Source: Candidatus Jordarchaeales archaeon (GTDB lineage: Archaea > Asgardarchaeota > Jordiarchaeia > Jordiarchaeales > Freyrarchaeaceae). From it: a stretch of DNA of 64,000 bases. Each line of letters starts with the position of its first letter. Within the stretch, counting starts at the first letter, position 1. Of this stretch, positions 35,529-45,189 are shown piece after piece. A program made the position numbers and the translations under genes. The DNA lies in assembly GCA_038889235.1 (NCBI GenBank), contig JAWAHN010000001.1, positions 1 to 64,000 of the forward strand, given 5' to 3'. The notes beneath the pieces are model-generated. The model saw only the letters and a program-made list of their open reading frames with translations, ran no database searches and was not told the DNA's origin.

Positions 35529-35659
35529 TTCGTTCTAAGAAAGTTGGGCGTCGTATGGTGACAGGTTAGATGCTAGAGTGGATGGCAACATTTAAGCGCA
35601 TACTTCGCGTCGAACAGCGGTTCATGTTTTAGTGCGCAAGCCCCCTTCCAAACCTGCTC

Positions 35660-36574
35660 TCACAAGCGTTGTCTGAGGTGTTCGGGTTGGAGTAAGCGGC
35701 GGCCTAGCTCCGGGTCTGATTCAAGTATGTCTATGTGGAGGTCTAAGAAGTTTAGGAGGTCTTCCTTATCTTCAGGAAGCTTACCGTTGACTGGCAGGTA
35801 GTTGGAAACGTGGTCGCTCAAGAACCAGCTTGAAACGTTCAGCCTTTCTATTAGGAGCCTCGTCTCTTTTAGCACTTCAAGGGGGGAGGAAACCTTGAAC
35901 TCCCCGCTGGCAACCTTCTCGTAGAGGGGGGTTCCGGGTATCGGGACGAGGGTTCTAACTCTTATGAAGGTCGGGTTTATCTTATTCAGCGCCTTAGCAG
36001 TCTCCACAGCGTGTTTCTCCCATCCGTCTCTCCCACCCAGACCGAGTATGACGTACTCCGTGAGCTCGAAGCCAGCTTCCATAGCCTTCCTTCCTGCCTC
36101 CACCATTTCGCTCGACGTGGCACCCTTACACATGTACTTCAAAAGCTGGTCGTCGCCGGTCTCAAGACCTACATGCAACCTGGTTAGCCCCGCCTCTCTG
36201 AGCGCTACGAGATCCTCTATGGGCTTGCGAAGTATTGTCTTAGCCCTAGCGTAGCTCGTTATCCTCTTTAGACCCGGGAAAACTTCGCGGGCGAACCTTA
36301 GTACTTCGAGAAGCTCCTCTGTTTTCATCACAAGGGAGTTGCTGTCGCCGATGAACATTGTTGGGCGTGGGCCGAAAATGCTTCTAGCGGCCAAAATGTC
36401 CCTCTTGATTTCCTCGACCGACTTGCGGGAGAAACGCATACCCTTATACATGATGCAGAAAGCACACTTGTTCCACGGGCAGCCACGGGTAGCCCTCAGT
36501 AGGATGCTCTCAGCTTCGGATGGAGGTCTGAAGGGAGGGAAGTCGTAGCCCATCTCGGAAGACAATAAAATCAC
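35660..36574 (-). CDS. Radical SAM protein (Elp3/MiaB-like or coproporphyrinogen oxidase-like)
   Basis: The CxxxCxxC cluster motif is in RGCPWNKCAFCIMYKG (about residues 31-45), followed by FIGDSNSLV, LHVGLETGDDQLLKYM and the GGRDG loop, typical for HemN/YgiQ-like radical SAM enzymes. The 304-residue length lacks the extra domains of tRNA-modifying family members. Its substrate is unknown. Start GTG 36574. Confidence 0.9.
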   Translation of the reverse strand: MILLSSEMGYDFPPFRPPSEAESILLRATRGCPWNKCAFCIMYKGMRFSRKSVEEIKRDILAARSIFGPRPTMFIGDSNSLVMKTEELLEVLRFAREVFPGLKRITSYARAKTILRKPIEDLVALREAGLTRLHVGLETGDDQLLKYMCKGATSSEMVEAGRKAMEAGFELTEYVILGLGGRDGWEKHAVETAKALNKINPTFIRVRTLVPIPGTPLYEKVASGEFKVSSPLEVLKETRLLIERLNVSSWFLSDHVSNYLPVNGKLPEDKEDLLNFLDLHIDILESDPELGRRLLQPEHLRQRL

Positions 36575-36679
36575 CAGAACACGTTTAAGCTCAGATACCT
36601 TTAAAGGATTACCTCTCCACCAGCTGCCACTATAAAAAGTTGGGAGGGTAGGTTGTTTCAGCTAGCGGTGAAAGCCTCC

Positions 36680-37159
36680 TTAGGAGTAAACAAGGTATTC
36701 CTTCTTTTTTAGCCCTACGGCCACCTCTGCGACGTATACTAGGGCGGTTGCCGCCGTAACGTAAGCTAGGAGCATTATGACGCCCCTGACGTCCAATAGG
36801 GCGGTGACGCCAACCCCCTGCACGACAGACTCGATAGGGTAGAATGTGTTGACGAAGAGCAGACCTGGGAACGAGGACAGCCACAGTGCAGTTGCGAGGC
36901 TTCTAGCAACACCTGCCACGCCATGCCACACGCATTCCCCTCTGAGCAAGCCCATTGGGAAAAGCGTGCCCGCAGCAGCGACACCAAAGAGAACAACGGG
37001 GACGGGGTTGAAGGGGTAGAAAATCCCCCACTTCAACAACACTTGCTGGGATAAATCCACGACCCACAGGGGGGCGACAACGTGCCCCAAAATTCCGAGA
37101 AGCATCCAAACGAAGCCTTTAACAAACGCCTTGCGCGCTCCCAAAGCCATCTCCCTCAA
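36680..37159 (-). CDS. Membrane protein of unknown function (four TM segments)
   Basis: This 159-residue protein has hydrophobic stretches at about 14-35, 46-70, 80-107 and 121-148. TTG 37159 overlaps the previous stop by three bases, or ATG 37150 may be used. It lies next to and probably in one operon with the N-terminally anchored protein upstream. I do not recognise it. Confidence 0.75.
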   Translation of the reverse strand: MREMALGARKAFVKGFVWMLLGILGHVVAPLWVVDLSQQVLLKWGIFYPFNPVPVVLFGVAAAGTLFPMGLLRGECVWHGVAGVARSLATALWLSSFPGLLFVNTFYPIESVVQGVGVTALLDVRGVIMLLAYVTAATALVYVAEVAVGLKKKEYLVYS

Positions 37160-37953
37160 ATGCTAAACTCGTGGGTCAAGCTGAAGACGAACGGCTTAGT
37201 AAAGTTGAAGACCACGGTGTATGTTCCTGGAGGAAGAGAGGGGCTAGTCAAAGTATAGGTTATAGTTTCGTTGAAACTCCCTAGGGGTACGTTTTTAGAG
37301 TAGGGTGCATCGCTCGTTACTTTATCTCTAGTGGAGTTTAACACGTACGAGGTGAACTCAAGTTGGTATGGTTGAAACTTGTTTGTAAAGGAGAAGCTCA
37401 CGTTCACTTGAGTCGGCGAAATAACACTAACCTCGGTTATCGTGAAGTTGTAGAGAGGTGAACCTATTTTCAGGGGGATCCTGACCGCTCCTAGAAAGCC
37501 TATCCTCGAGTGGAGATACCTTAACGTTACGAGTGCCTCGTACTGAAAGTATAAGCTGGAGTTTATGAACCTCTCAATAACATCCTCAGTGGCGCCTGAA
37601 AAGTCGACGTAGAACGAAATTCTTAGTGGAATAATAGACTTAGCCGGGATCAGCGCGGCTACACGTGGAACCTCTATCAGCGGCCTTCCAGAATCATCCA
37701 CCATCCTGAAGCGTATCAGAACATCGTTTATCGGGGAGAAACCCGCGTTGACCACCAAGACTGGAAGTGTCGCGTTGAATGCGCCTTCGCCTGTCTCCAC
37801 GGATGGATGTTCAAAGGGGGATGGAACCACGGCGACGTTCGGCGGCAGGAGAAAGAGGACGCCAAGCAGCAGGTAGAGGAATACTGATGCGATGGCGACG
37901 AAGCCGGCAAACTTCAAGATGCGCATGAGCCAAGCCAAGCTTCCACTCTTCAA
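37156..37953 (-). CDS. Membrane-anchored extracellular beta-rich protein
   Basis: A single hydrophobic anchor at about residues 10-33 ([20 protein letters not shown]) is followed by about 230 residues of beta-strand pattern, with repeats of [19 protein letters not shown] type. It looks like two Ig-like domains facing outside. This is probably a surface protein in a pair with the four-TM protein. No family is recognised. Confidence 0.75.
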   Translation of the reverse strand: MKSGSLAWLMRILKFAGFVAIASVFLYLLLGVLFLLPPNVAVVPSPFEHPSVETGEGAFNATLPVLVVNAGFSPINDVLIRFRMVDDSGRPLIEVPRVAALIPAKSIIPLRISFYVDFSGATEDVIERFINSSLYFQYEALVTLRYLHSRIGFLGAVRIPLKIGSPLYNFTITEVSVISPTQVNVSFSFTNKFQPYQLEFTSYVLNSTRDKVTSDAPYSKNVPLGSFNETITYTLTSPSLPPGTYTVVFNFTKPFVFSLTHEFSI

Positions 37954-38079
37954 ACTTTCCTCATAGCATTATGTAAGTAAGGCTTCCTAGGAAAATAAAG
38001 CTTTTTTATCGAGGAGGGGGTAGGGTTGAATGAAGACCTAAGCTTTGATCTTTCGAGGGCGCTGGAGGGAAGGTGACAG

Positions 38080-38685
38080 TTGGGGGAGAACGCGCTCAGG
38101 GCGCTGGAGGAGCTTAAGGCTAAAGCCGAGAAGTGCACCAAGTGTCCTTTGTCGTCCACGCGCAGGAAGGTGGTCTTCGGGGAGGGAGGAGTCGAGCTGC
38201 GTGTAATGATGATAGGTGAAGCCCCCGGGAGGGAGGAGGACGAGCAAGGTAGGCCGTTCGTTGGACGTGCCGGGAAGCTGCTTAACGAGTTGCTCCGCGG
38301 CGTCGGAGTAAGTAGGGAGAGCGTTTACATAACTAACGTGGTCAAATGTAGACCTCCGGGGAATAGGCCTCCAAGGGAAAGCGAGGTTGAAGCGTGCAGG
38401 GAGTACCTTTTAGGGCAAATTGACGCGGTAAAACCGAGGATCGTAGTGCTCCTGGGAGGGGTTGCACTTAAAGCAGTGCTCGGCGAAACGTGCTCTGTGA
38501 CCTCGGCCAGGGGGAAACTTGTGGAGAGAGAAGGGGTGGTCTTTCTCCCAACACTGCACCCTGCTTCAGCCCTATACAACCCTAGAAACAGGGAGCTGCT
38601 TGAAGAGGATATGAGGAGGTTCAGGGAGTTGCTCGACGGGTTAGTTCGCGGAGGAGGGGGGTGCCCTTCTCCTCTGGAGTGTTAA
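38080..38685 (+). CDS. Uracil-DNA glycosylase, family 4 (Fe-S)
   Basis: This DNA repair enzyme removes uracil arising from cytosine deamination. It has [11 protein letters not shown] (first Fe-S cysteines), the catalytic motif [31 protein letters not shown] and the second active-site motif HPASALYNP. The 201-residue length is typical. TTG 38080 is preceded by GGAGGGAAGGTG. Its last 45 bases overlap the convergent MFS gene. Confidence 0.95.
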   Translation: MGENALRALEELKAKAEKCTKCPLSSTRRKVVFGEGGVELRVMMIGEAPGREEDEQGRPFVGRAGKLLNELLRGVGVSRESVYITNVVKCRPPGNRPPRESEVEACREYLLGQIDAVKPRIVVLLGGVALKAVLGETCSVTSARGKLVEREGVVFLPTLHPASALYNPRNRELLEEDMRRFRELLDGLVRGGGGCPSPLEC

Positions 38686-39795
38686 GAGGAGGAATGATGC
38701 TAGGGCTGCCGCGCACCCTGCCACGGCAAAGATCATCGTCGACCTATAACCGTAAATTTGGCTTATGGTTCCTCCTATGATTGGGCCCACCGTGGTTGCA
38801 AGCCCTCTAACTGTTCCTAGGAAGCCTACAGCTGTCCCCCTTTCATTCCCCTTCTCTGCGACGTATGTTAGGGACCCTATGTAGAGGAGCGACCATGAGA
38901 GGGCAAGTAGCAGTTGCGCTGGAAGCACGTGGATGTAGCTCCCCGAGACCAGGTATGCGAGGAAGGTTACTGTTGAAAAGATGAGGCCCCAGGAGACGAG
39001 ACGACCGCTCCTAAACCTGTCTATAAGGGGCATTATTGCGAACTGGGAAAACGTGTTAATCGCGTATATTACGCCGATCCAGAATTCGTTCGCTCCTACC
39101 TCTTCTAAGAAAAGGGGGAAGATGGCCCACACCGCATTCGCGCTTGTGTGCCTAATGAGGAAGGAGACGTAAACCGGCAGCCCCCTTTTAATCACGTCCA
39201 CTGGGAGCAATGGTACTTCAAGCTTGACGTCTTTCACGTCGAGCTTTAGGGATATCAGGAACCCCAGCGCGAAGAGAGCGCCGGAAGAAATGAAAACGTC
39301 CCTGTAACTGTATGCGAACGATATGAAGAGGCTGCCGAAGCCCCATCCGAGCGCGCCGAAAGATATGAGGCGGCCGAGGCGGCCCCTTCTCTCGTACCCC
39401 TGCACTGCCAGCACGGTTGGGTAAACACCCGCACAGACCCCCGATAGACCTCTAACAACTAGAAGGTGAAGAGGGGTGGGGGATAACGCGTGAAGTGGGA
39501 ACACTATGGCTGCTATGGCCATGCTGGCCTTAAGCAGCTTCCCCCTACTGAAGACATCTGAAACCCACCCTGAAACATACGACGAGACGAGCAGAGACAA
39601 ACCATAGATGGCACCTATCAATCCTATTTCGAAGTTCGAGGCACCGAGAGATCTGGCGAAGAGAGGGGTAACCACGATTGAGGCTGAAACAGCACAGTCG
39701 GAGAGGAAGAGAGCAACGTCCTCCTTTAACTCTGAGACCAAAGTACGCTTACGCCAGTTCTCATACATGGAGACCACGCCCACTGCCACGTTCAC
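38641..39795 (-). CDS. Major facilitator superfamily transporter
   Basis: This 384-residue protein has about twelve hydrophobic segments. The loop GWVSDVFSRGKLLKAS between segments 2 and 3 matches the MFS signature, and SGVCAGVYPTVLAV is a typical motif-C-like stretch. It is a permease for a small solute or drug export; substrate unknown. The start may be ATG at about 39771 rather than GTG 39795. Its end overlaps the uracil glycosylase gene by 45 bases. Confidence 0.9.
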   Translation of the reverse strand: MNVAVGVVSMYENWRKRTLVSELKEDVALFLSDCAVSASIVVTPLFARSLGASNFEIGLIGAIYGLSLLVSSYVSGWVSDVFSRGKLLKASMAIAAIVFPLHALSPTPLHLLVVRGLSGVCAGVYPTVLAVQGYERRGRLGRLISFGALGWGFGSLFISFAYSYRDVFISSGALFALGFLISLKLDVKDVKLEVPLLPVDVIKRGLPVYVSFLIRHTSANAVWAIFPLFLEEVGANEFWIGVIYAINTFSQFAIMPLIDRFRSGRLVSWGLIFSTVTFLAYLVSGSYIHVLPAQLLLALSWSLLYIGSLTYVAEKGNERGTAVGFLGTVRGLATTVGPIIGGTISQIYGYRSTMIFAVAGCAAALASFLLLTLQRRRAPPSSAN

Positions 39796-40104
39796 GTCTT
39801 CCGCAGCACTCTTACAATACGCAAAGGCTGCATCTTTTAGACTTCAGGAGAGCCTTCGCACTCCTAACCTAGAGAGGAGCACTAAATTTTTCGTCCAACT
39901 TTCCCAGAGGGAATGAACACCCGTCCTTTAAGTCCCTAAATCGCGGGCATCCTTTAAACGTTTCTAGCAACTTTACGAATCCTACCGCACAACAGAAGAA
40001 CCCATACAAGTAAAGTAAAACCTGCCACTTTTTTCACAGAAAGCAGGCAAATAGAAAGATGCTGCGAAAAGCCGAACGCCCCCCGGGGATCTGGCAGAAA
40101 GAGT
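39796..40104. other. Intergenic region without visible gene
   Basis: About 310 bases between two minus-strand genes. I see no reading frame, strong hairpin or repeat. It should hold the promoter of the MFS gene. Confidence 0.4.
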
Positions 40105-40572
40105 TCAACTCGAATCTACCAGCTTCACACCGTTCTCGCAAAAGGAGCCTTTTCTCGCTTCAACTATCTTTTCGGCGAGCTTTTCAACGCAACTCAAAAG
40201 TGTGTCTCTATCGCCAGCCATTACAGCTCTCACTATGATTAACGCGTCGAAATTAGGGAGGTACCGCTCAACAAGCTCTTCTACAATGCAGATGATCAAA
40301 GCCTTGGCAGAGCTTTCAAATCCGCCGAGCGCCCTGACCATCTTTTCGAATGACCCTCTAGGGTTTTCCAAGAAACTTTTCATAACTTCAATAGAGTCCT
40401 CTGAGCCGAACTCGTCCATTATCATGTCACATAACGTCTTAATGCAAATGGAGCCGTAAGCCAGTTTAGAATTCTTCAAGCATTCGTCAATCTCCATTAA
40501 GATTATTTTAGAGATATTTAACAAGTCCATAATGTCAGTCACCACATTCGTGCAAAATAAACACGACATCAA
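40105..40572 (-). CDS. Helical protein of unknown function in an AT-rich patch
   Basis: This 155-residue protein is helical, with several cysteines (CLFC near the N-terminus, CIKTLC near 43-48). No family is recognised. The beginning is AT rich, and its upstream region (40573-40720) has the lowest GC of the window. The first 14 residues may be untranslated (ATG at MDLLNISK is possible). Confidence 0.6.
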   Translation of the reverse strand: MMSCLFCTNVVTDIMDLLNISKIILMEIDECLKNSKLAYGSICIKTLCDMIMDEFGSEDSIEVMKSFLENPRGSFEKMVRALGGFESSAKALIICIVEELVERYLPNFDALIIVRAVMAGDRDTLLSCVEKLAEKIVEARKGSFCENGVKLVDSS

Positions 40573-40818
40573 GCATTAATAAATATTTCCATTAGAATAG
40601 TTTAAAATATAATCAAATACATTGACGTGGCAGATAATTTATTTATTTTTTATTGTTTTTGGATAAAAATGTGAAAAATTTTGAAATAGTTGTGATTTTT
40701 GGTGATTTTCTGTATTATGATTCCTTTCTCGTCTTGGGTGTTGTGACCCGCGGGGGAAAACTTTTTTCTTTTGGTGTACGGCTTCTGTTGTCATGGTTAC
40801 CGCTGGCGGGGGCGGTAG
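40573..40818. other. AT-rich intergenic region
   Basis: The sequence 40573-40720 is strongly A/T, with many TATA-like runs (TTATTTATTTTTTATT), then becomes G-rich towards the YjbQ gene. It probably holds the divergent promoters of the flanking genes. A short open frame at 40653 is not convincing. Confidence 0.45.
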
Positions 40819-41241
40819 TTGTTGGCGGTCATCTCCAAGCGAGTTAGGTTTTCGACGAAGGGAGAGGTGGACATGATCGATATTACAGGTGTTGTTCAGA
40901 AGGCTGTCGAGGAGTCGGGGCTGAAAAAGGGTATTGTGACGGTTTTTGTTCCAGGGTCAACGGGGGCGGTAACCACTATAGAGTACGAGCCCGGGCTTGT
41001 CAAGGATTTCTCGAGGGTGCTTGAGAGGGTGGCTCCTAGAAACGAGGAGTATGAGCATCATTTGAGGTGGCACGACTGGAACGGGCACAGCCATTGCAGG
41101 GCTGCTCTGCTAGGCCCAAGTCTCACCGTCCCGTTTGACGGGGGTGTTCTCCAGCTTGGAACCTGGCAGCAGATAGTTTTCGTGGAGCTCGATGTTAGGC
41201 CGAGGGAAAGAGAGTTAATACTCCAGATAATCGGTGAGTAG
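40819..41241 (+). CDS. YjbQ/UPF0047 family protein
   Basis: This 140-residue protein has the UPF0047 pattern: VTVFVPGSTGAVTTIEYEP, HHLRWHDWNGHSHCRAALLGPS and GTWQQIVFVELD. These His and Asp residues form the metal site of the family. Bacterial members have weak thiamine-phosphate-synthase-like activity in mutants; the normal role is unknown. TTG 40819 is a possible start; ATG 40873 is too internal. Confidence 0.93.
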   Translation: MLAVISKRVRFSTKGEVDMIDITGVVQKAVEESGLKKGIVTVFVPGSTGAVTTIEYEPGLVKDFSRVLERVAPRNEEYEHHLRWHDWNGHSHCRAALLGPSLTVPFDGGVLQLGTWQQIVFVELDVRPRERELILQIIGE

Positions 41242-41259
41242 TTTCTCTCCGCTTAAGGG

Positions 41260-42135
41260 ATGCTGGCCATGAAGGTTGGCAGGAAGGCGTTCAAGCGGTT
41301 GTTAGATGAACTGGAATTCGATAGCCTCCTCCAATTGATGACTAGTTGGGGGATTAGCGTTGGAGGAGTTGAGGATAGGGAGGAGGTGTTTAGGAGGGTT
41401 TGGGAGGCGGGGGTAACGCCCGTCAGGCTTGAGGACCTACTGGCGGTTCTCGACCTGAAGCAAAGCTTAGCGTCCACTTTTTGGCGTGTTTATACTTTTC
41501 AGCGCTCTGGCGGCCTTATTAGAGCTGGAACTGTGGAGCGTAGACTTAACAGGGAGCTAAGCAAGAGACTTAATGGAGCCAGCGGTACCGGCTACTTTAG
41601 GGCTCTGAACATGAGCGGGTTCGTCTACGTCTTTTACAGGTTTGAGAGGGATGAGCTTGTTGGAGAAGCGGAGGGGGTTAGGATAGGGCGCAGAGTTTGC
41701 CACATGAAGTCCATCGTGGGTGACAGATTGCTTCTGGTTGAAGACGCCGGGTGGCTTGAGTGGGTTTTAGACCTGTTTTCGATTGCCCTAAGAGCCGAGC
41801 TTAACGTAGTGACATTCCCCCCTTTCCTGCTGAGGGAGATCGCTGAGCGGAGCATTGTCAAGCGTGCAGTCCTTTTCCTCGACGGACAGATAACAGGCGC
41901 CCCGGGGCTAAGCAGGGTGACCGTGGAAGGGGATAACGTCGTTAAGGGAGCCGAGAAGCTTAGATCACGTCAGGAACTAAACTTTTGGTCCGCCGGCCCC
42001 CTTCTCGAGGTAGAAACCGACGAGTTCGCGTTTTCAGCGGACGGGCGGGTGAAGGTAAAAGAGGGGGGAATAGCTGGAGTAAAGAAGATGCTGCTGTTCA
42101 TAAAGGATCTGCTAGAATCCCTAGAGAAAACGTAG
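41260..42135 (+). CDS. Protein of unknown function (mixed alpha/beta)
   Basis: This 291-residue protein begins with a helical region (about 1-75, with EVFRRVWEAGVTPVRLEDLL) and has alternating strands and helices afterwards. The start is ATG 41260 or ATG 41269. It is transcribed with YjbQ. I recognise no family and no catalytic motif. It lies just before the KaiC/longin cluster but is separated from it by 230 bases. Confidence 0.75.
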   Translation: MLAMKVGRKAFKRLLDELEFDSLLQLMTSWGISVGGVEDREEVFRRVWEAGVTPVRLEDLLAVLDLKQSLASTFWRVYTFQRSGGLIRAGTVERRLNRELSKRLNGASGTGYFRALNMSGFVYVFYRFERDELVGEAEGVRIGRRVCHMKSIVGDRLLLVEDAGWLEWVLDLFSIALRAELNVVTFPPFLLREIAERSIVKRAVLFLDGQITGAPGLSRVTVEGDNVVKGAEKLRSRQELNFWSAGPLLEVETDEFAFSADGRVKVKEGGIAGVKKMLLFIKDLLESLEKT

Positions 42136-42366
42136 TGCTCATTCTGGGCGGCCATAGCAGTGCTTCCACAAGCACGGCGCCCTATAAGCTTCGAAAATTT
42201 ATGCTCTGAAAGGGACCTAAAATTCTAACGAAAGTTTTATTAAATTTTTTATTTCACTCTAATTGCTGAACAAGGTGAAACTAGCTGGAAGTTTTGGGGC
42301 CCTTAGAGCCGATTGATGATCTGACACTTGTGCGGTGTTAAGATTGTTTGAAGTGGAGGTTTTGTT
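42136..42366. promoter_or_regulatory. Promoter region of the KaiC/longin cluster
   Basis: The AT-rich stretch around 42228-42260 (AGTTTTATTAAATTTTTTAT) is a likely promoter before the first ATPase gene. No clear operator was found. Confidence 0.45.
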
Positions 42367-43086
42367 TTGGAGCGAGTGAAAACTGGAGTTGAAGGGCTTG
42401 ACAAAATTCTTGGTGGAGGAGTTCCCAAGGGCTCGAGCGTGTTGGTGACTGGTGGGACGGGTACTGGTAAGACGACGCTTGTTATGCAGTTCCTGATGGA
42501 AGGGTTGCGGAACGGTGAAAGCTGCCTCCTGATTACGTGCGAGGAGGAGCCGCGCAGGCTGTACATAGAGATGAAGCAGCTCGGGTGGGATTTCGAAAAG
42601 TTTGAGAAAGAGGGGAAGCTTGTGGTGATTGACGCCGCAAGCACTAAAGTCGGTATGCCGACCACCACTATATATAAAGAGTTACAGCCGAAAAGCACTA
42701 GCATAGACATGGACCTAGTAGTCCTCATAGGTAAAGCGATAAAGGAATGCAATGTTAAGAGGGTTGCCCTTGACTCTGTGCCAGCGCTAGCCCTAAGGGT
42801 TAGAAAAGCAGAGACGTTGAGGGAGTTGTTGTTCAGGGTGTACTCTATGTTGGAGCGCTTTGATTGCACGAGCTTTGTTGTGACGGAGATACCGGAGGGG
42901 AAGAGCGCCCTTAGCAGGTATGGTGTGGAGGAGTTCCTCTCGAGTGGAGTTATAAAGCTCTCCCTTCAGAAGGAGGGGGAAAAGTGGGTTAGGAAGATGC
43001 AAGTGGTGAAGATGAGGGGGACGAAGCACGACCTTAACGAGCACACGTTTGAAATAGCGGAGGGAGGGATAAGGCTTAAGGATTAA
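42367..43086 (+). CDS. KaiC-like RecA-superfamily ATPase, single domain
   Basis: This 239-residue protein has the KaiC-family start TGVEGLDKILGGGVPKG, Walker A GGTGTGKT (29-36), ITCEEEPRR, and the Walker B-like RVALDSVPAL. It is one KaiC domain. Such archaeal proteins act as ATP-driven regulators; the circadian KaiA/KaiB partners are absent. TTG 42367 has GGAGGT seven bases before. It ends 28 bases before a two-domain relative and heads a cluster with longin, acetyltransferase and roadblock genes. Confidence 0.93.
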   Translation: MERVKTGVEGLDKILGGGVPKGSSVLVTGGTGTGKTTLVMQFLMEGLRNGESCLLITCEEEPRRLYIEMKQLGWDFEKFEKEGKLVVIDAASTKVGMPTTTIYKELQPKSTSIDMDLVVLIGKAIKECNVKRVALDSVPALALRVRKAETLRELLFRVYSMLERFDCTSFVVTEIPEGKSALSRYGVEEFLSSGVIKLSLQKEGEKWVRKMQVVKMRGTKHDLNEHTFEIAEGGIRLKD

Positions 43087-43113
43087 TTTGAGGAGCACCT
43101 AAGTCTCCCTCTG

Positions 43114-44514
43114 ATGGGTGAAATATCTATGGAGAAACAGATGGGCGCCGGGGAGGAGTTGAAGGGTGGAGTTGTTAAGAGCGGGATTGAAGGCTTAGAT
43201 GAAATCCTCGACGGCGGATTTGACCCGGGAAACGTTACTCTCCTAGCAGGCCCTCCCGGCTCCGGTAAGAGCATAATGTCAGCTCAGTTTATCTACAATG
43301 GCGTAGTGATGTATGGTGAAACTGGTATCTACGTGAACTTCAGCGAGAGCAAAAGCGACTTCATGAGGAACATGGCGAGGCTTGGAATGGATTTTAGCCG
43401 CCTTGAGGAGGAAGGGCGCTTCAAGTTCATTGACGCTTACAACATTTTCAGTAAGAGGAGCCTGGACCTTATAGTATCTCACATATTAGACGAGATTACA
43501 ACATTTAGGATTAGAAGAATGGTGTTAGACCCAATAAACGCCATTACGGCACTAATGGATAAGGAGGAGCTTAGAGCATTCGTAATCACCACAATTATGG
43601 GTATCTGTAAGGTTAACAATGTGACATGCATGCTCGTGAGCAATCAGCACCAAGGAATGGTGGATGAGAAGCTCGCCGAGCTGGCTTTCATGTGTGACGT
43701 TGTAATCAGGCTTGAAACCAAAATGGTAGGGGACGTCGTTGAAAGGTTTCTCGTTGTGGAGAAGGCTAGAGGGAAGAGGAACATTGTTTCGAGGACGGAG
43801 TACCTTATAACTGATAGCGGTATAGTAGTTTTCACGCTTCCATCGAGGCCTCTCGCAAAAGAGAGGTGGTTGGAGGAGAGTGTCGGCATAGGACACGTGG
43901 AGTTTGACGAGAAAGTGTTAATGGGAGGCGTTAAGAGGGGGACTGTGACGCTTATCTCAGGGCCGGGAGGGGTGGGAAAAAGTGTTTTGCTGGTTGAGTT
44001 CGCCGCTTCGGGAGTTCTCAGAGGGGAAAGAGTGCTCTATGTCACGTTCAGGGATTTGAAAGGAGTGGAGAAGGCTTTCAGTGGTAGGGGTTATAATATT
44101 GAAGAGCTTAAGAGGACTGGGTTAAAGCTCATCGAGTTCCAACCATTTAAGGTTACTCCTGGAATGATGTTGGTAACGTTGAAAAAGGTGTTGGACGACT
44201 TCCAGCCAAGTAGGGTGGTGGTGGAGGAAGTAGCGTCATTAAGATGGCTTCCTAGAGAAGAGTACTGCCGACTGATAAACAAAATGGTATCCCTCTTTAA
44301 GAGCTACAATGTAACCGCGATGATAAGTTCCGGAATTGATACGAACGTTATGGAGGCTGATGAATTCATGGCAGCCGACAACGTGATCCATATTTGGAGG
44401 GAGAGGAAAGGGGGAGAAGCCGTTAGAAAGATTTCCGTTATCAAAATGAAGGGTGTTCATGACAGGAGAATAAGGGAGCTTGTTTACGGGGAAGGAGAGA
44501 TTAAGGTTTTCTAG
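43114..44514 (+). CDS. KaiC-like ATPase with two RecA domains
   Basis: This 466-residue protein has two KaiC domains. The first has SGIEGLDEILDGGFDPGN and GPPGSGKS (46-53); the second has VEFDEKVLMGGVKRGTVTLI and GPGGVGKS near residues 283-290. Both Walker A motifs are intact. The start is ATG 43114 or ATG 43129. It is probably the central ATPase of the cluster, acting as a ring. No autophosphorylation site can be assigned from sequence. Confidence 0.93.
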   Translation: MGEISMEKQMGAGEELKGGVVKSGIEGLDEILDGGFDPGNVTLLAGPPGSGKSIMSAQFIYNGVVMYGETGIYVNFSESKSDFMRNMARLGMDFSRLEEEGRFKFIDAYNIFSKRSLDLIVSHILDEITTFRIRRMVLDPINAITALMDKEELRAFVITTIMGICKVNNVTCMLVSNQHQGMVDEKLAELAFMCDVVIRLETKMVGDVVERFLVVEKARGKRNIVSRTEYLITDSGIVVFTLPSRPLAKERWLEESVGIGHVEFDEKVLMGGVKRGTVTLISGPGGVGKSVLLVEFAASGVLRGERVLYVTFRDLKGVEKAFSGRGYNIEELKRTGLKLIEFQPFKVTPGMMLVTLKKVLDDFQPSRVVVEEVASLRWLPREEYCRLINKMVSLFKSYNVTAMISSGIDTNVMEADEFMAADNVIHIWRERKGGEAVRKISVIKMKGVHDRRIRELVYGEGEIKVF

Positions 44515-44548
44515 GCTTTGAAGGAGGCTGAGTGAAGGAGGAGTGAAC

Positions 44549-45187
44549 TTGTTTAGAGGAGTGGTTGTTGTGAGCTTTGACTACAAGCTTGGACCTATCG
44601 TGGAGGCAACGTTCCCCGAAGGGGTTGTTCCGAAGGAGTCCTTATGGGACCTAGCTGTGGATGTTTGGATGAGCATTTTTTCAGGGGAGATAACTGAGGA
44701 TTCCAACCAGAAAATTTACGGTAACCTTGGAAGACTCGCATTTATATCTTTCTGCGAGAACAGCGAGAACTACGCCGTGATCGCTTTGTTCGATGAAAGT
44801 GACGGGGGGACAGTTTGGCAGTTCAAAGACACGTTAAAAGAAGTTATAGGTAGAGCAGTTGAAAACCTAAGGAAGGGAACTAGAAGTACGGACGTTGCAC
44901 GAACCGTTTACGAAGAGATAAACGGGATAATCGCCGGGCCAAGAAAATTGCCGATCGAAGTGTACAATGACGTTACGAGGATGTACGACGCGTTAGGGAA
45001 CATTCTGAAACTAGTGAACGAGGTCAAGGAGAGTGATGTTAAAAATAAGTTGATCACTGCTGTGGCGGAGTTGTCTGATAGAATAGCGGACCTCGTGCTC
45101 AACCTGGCTTCACTCTGGGGGGACAGAGAAATTATAAATTCACTAATCCGCAAAGCGGAGGGGGCGGAGTTGAAAGGGGTGAGATAA
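44549..45187 (+). CDS. Longin-like domain protein, paralogue A
   Basis: About 212 residues. The N-terminal 120 residues (RGVVVVSFDYKLGPIVEATFPEGVVPKESLWDLAVDVWMSIFSG and a long strand/helix pattern) fit a longin or profilin-like fold like those in archaeal trafficking and GTPase-partner proteins. It is followed by a helical tail. A paralogue lies at 45819. TTG 44549 has GGAGG seven bases upstream. The fold is my inference from the pattern; I cannot confirm it without a structure search. Confidence 0.7.
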   Translation: MFRGVVVVSFDYKLGPIVEATFPEGVVPKESLWDLAVDVWMSIFSGEITEDSNQKIYGNLGRLAFISFCENSENYAVIALFDESDGGTVWQFKDTLKEVIGRAVENLRKGTRSTDVARTVYEEINGIIAGPRKLPIEVYNDVTRMYDALGNILKLVNEVKESDVKNKLITAVAELSDRIADLVLNLASLWGDREIINSLIRKAEGAELKGVR

Positions 45188-45189
45188 AA

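Noticed and set aside
40653-40847. Short plus-strand frame upstream of the YjbQ gene
   Set aside because: Lies in AT-rich promoter DNA, overlaps the next gene and shows no coding pattern.
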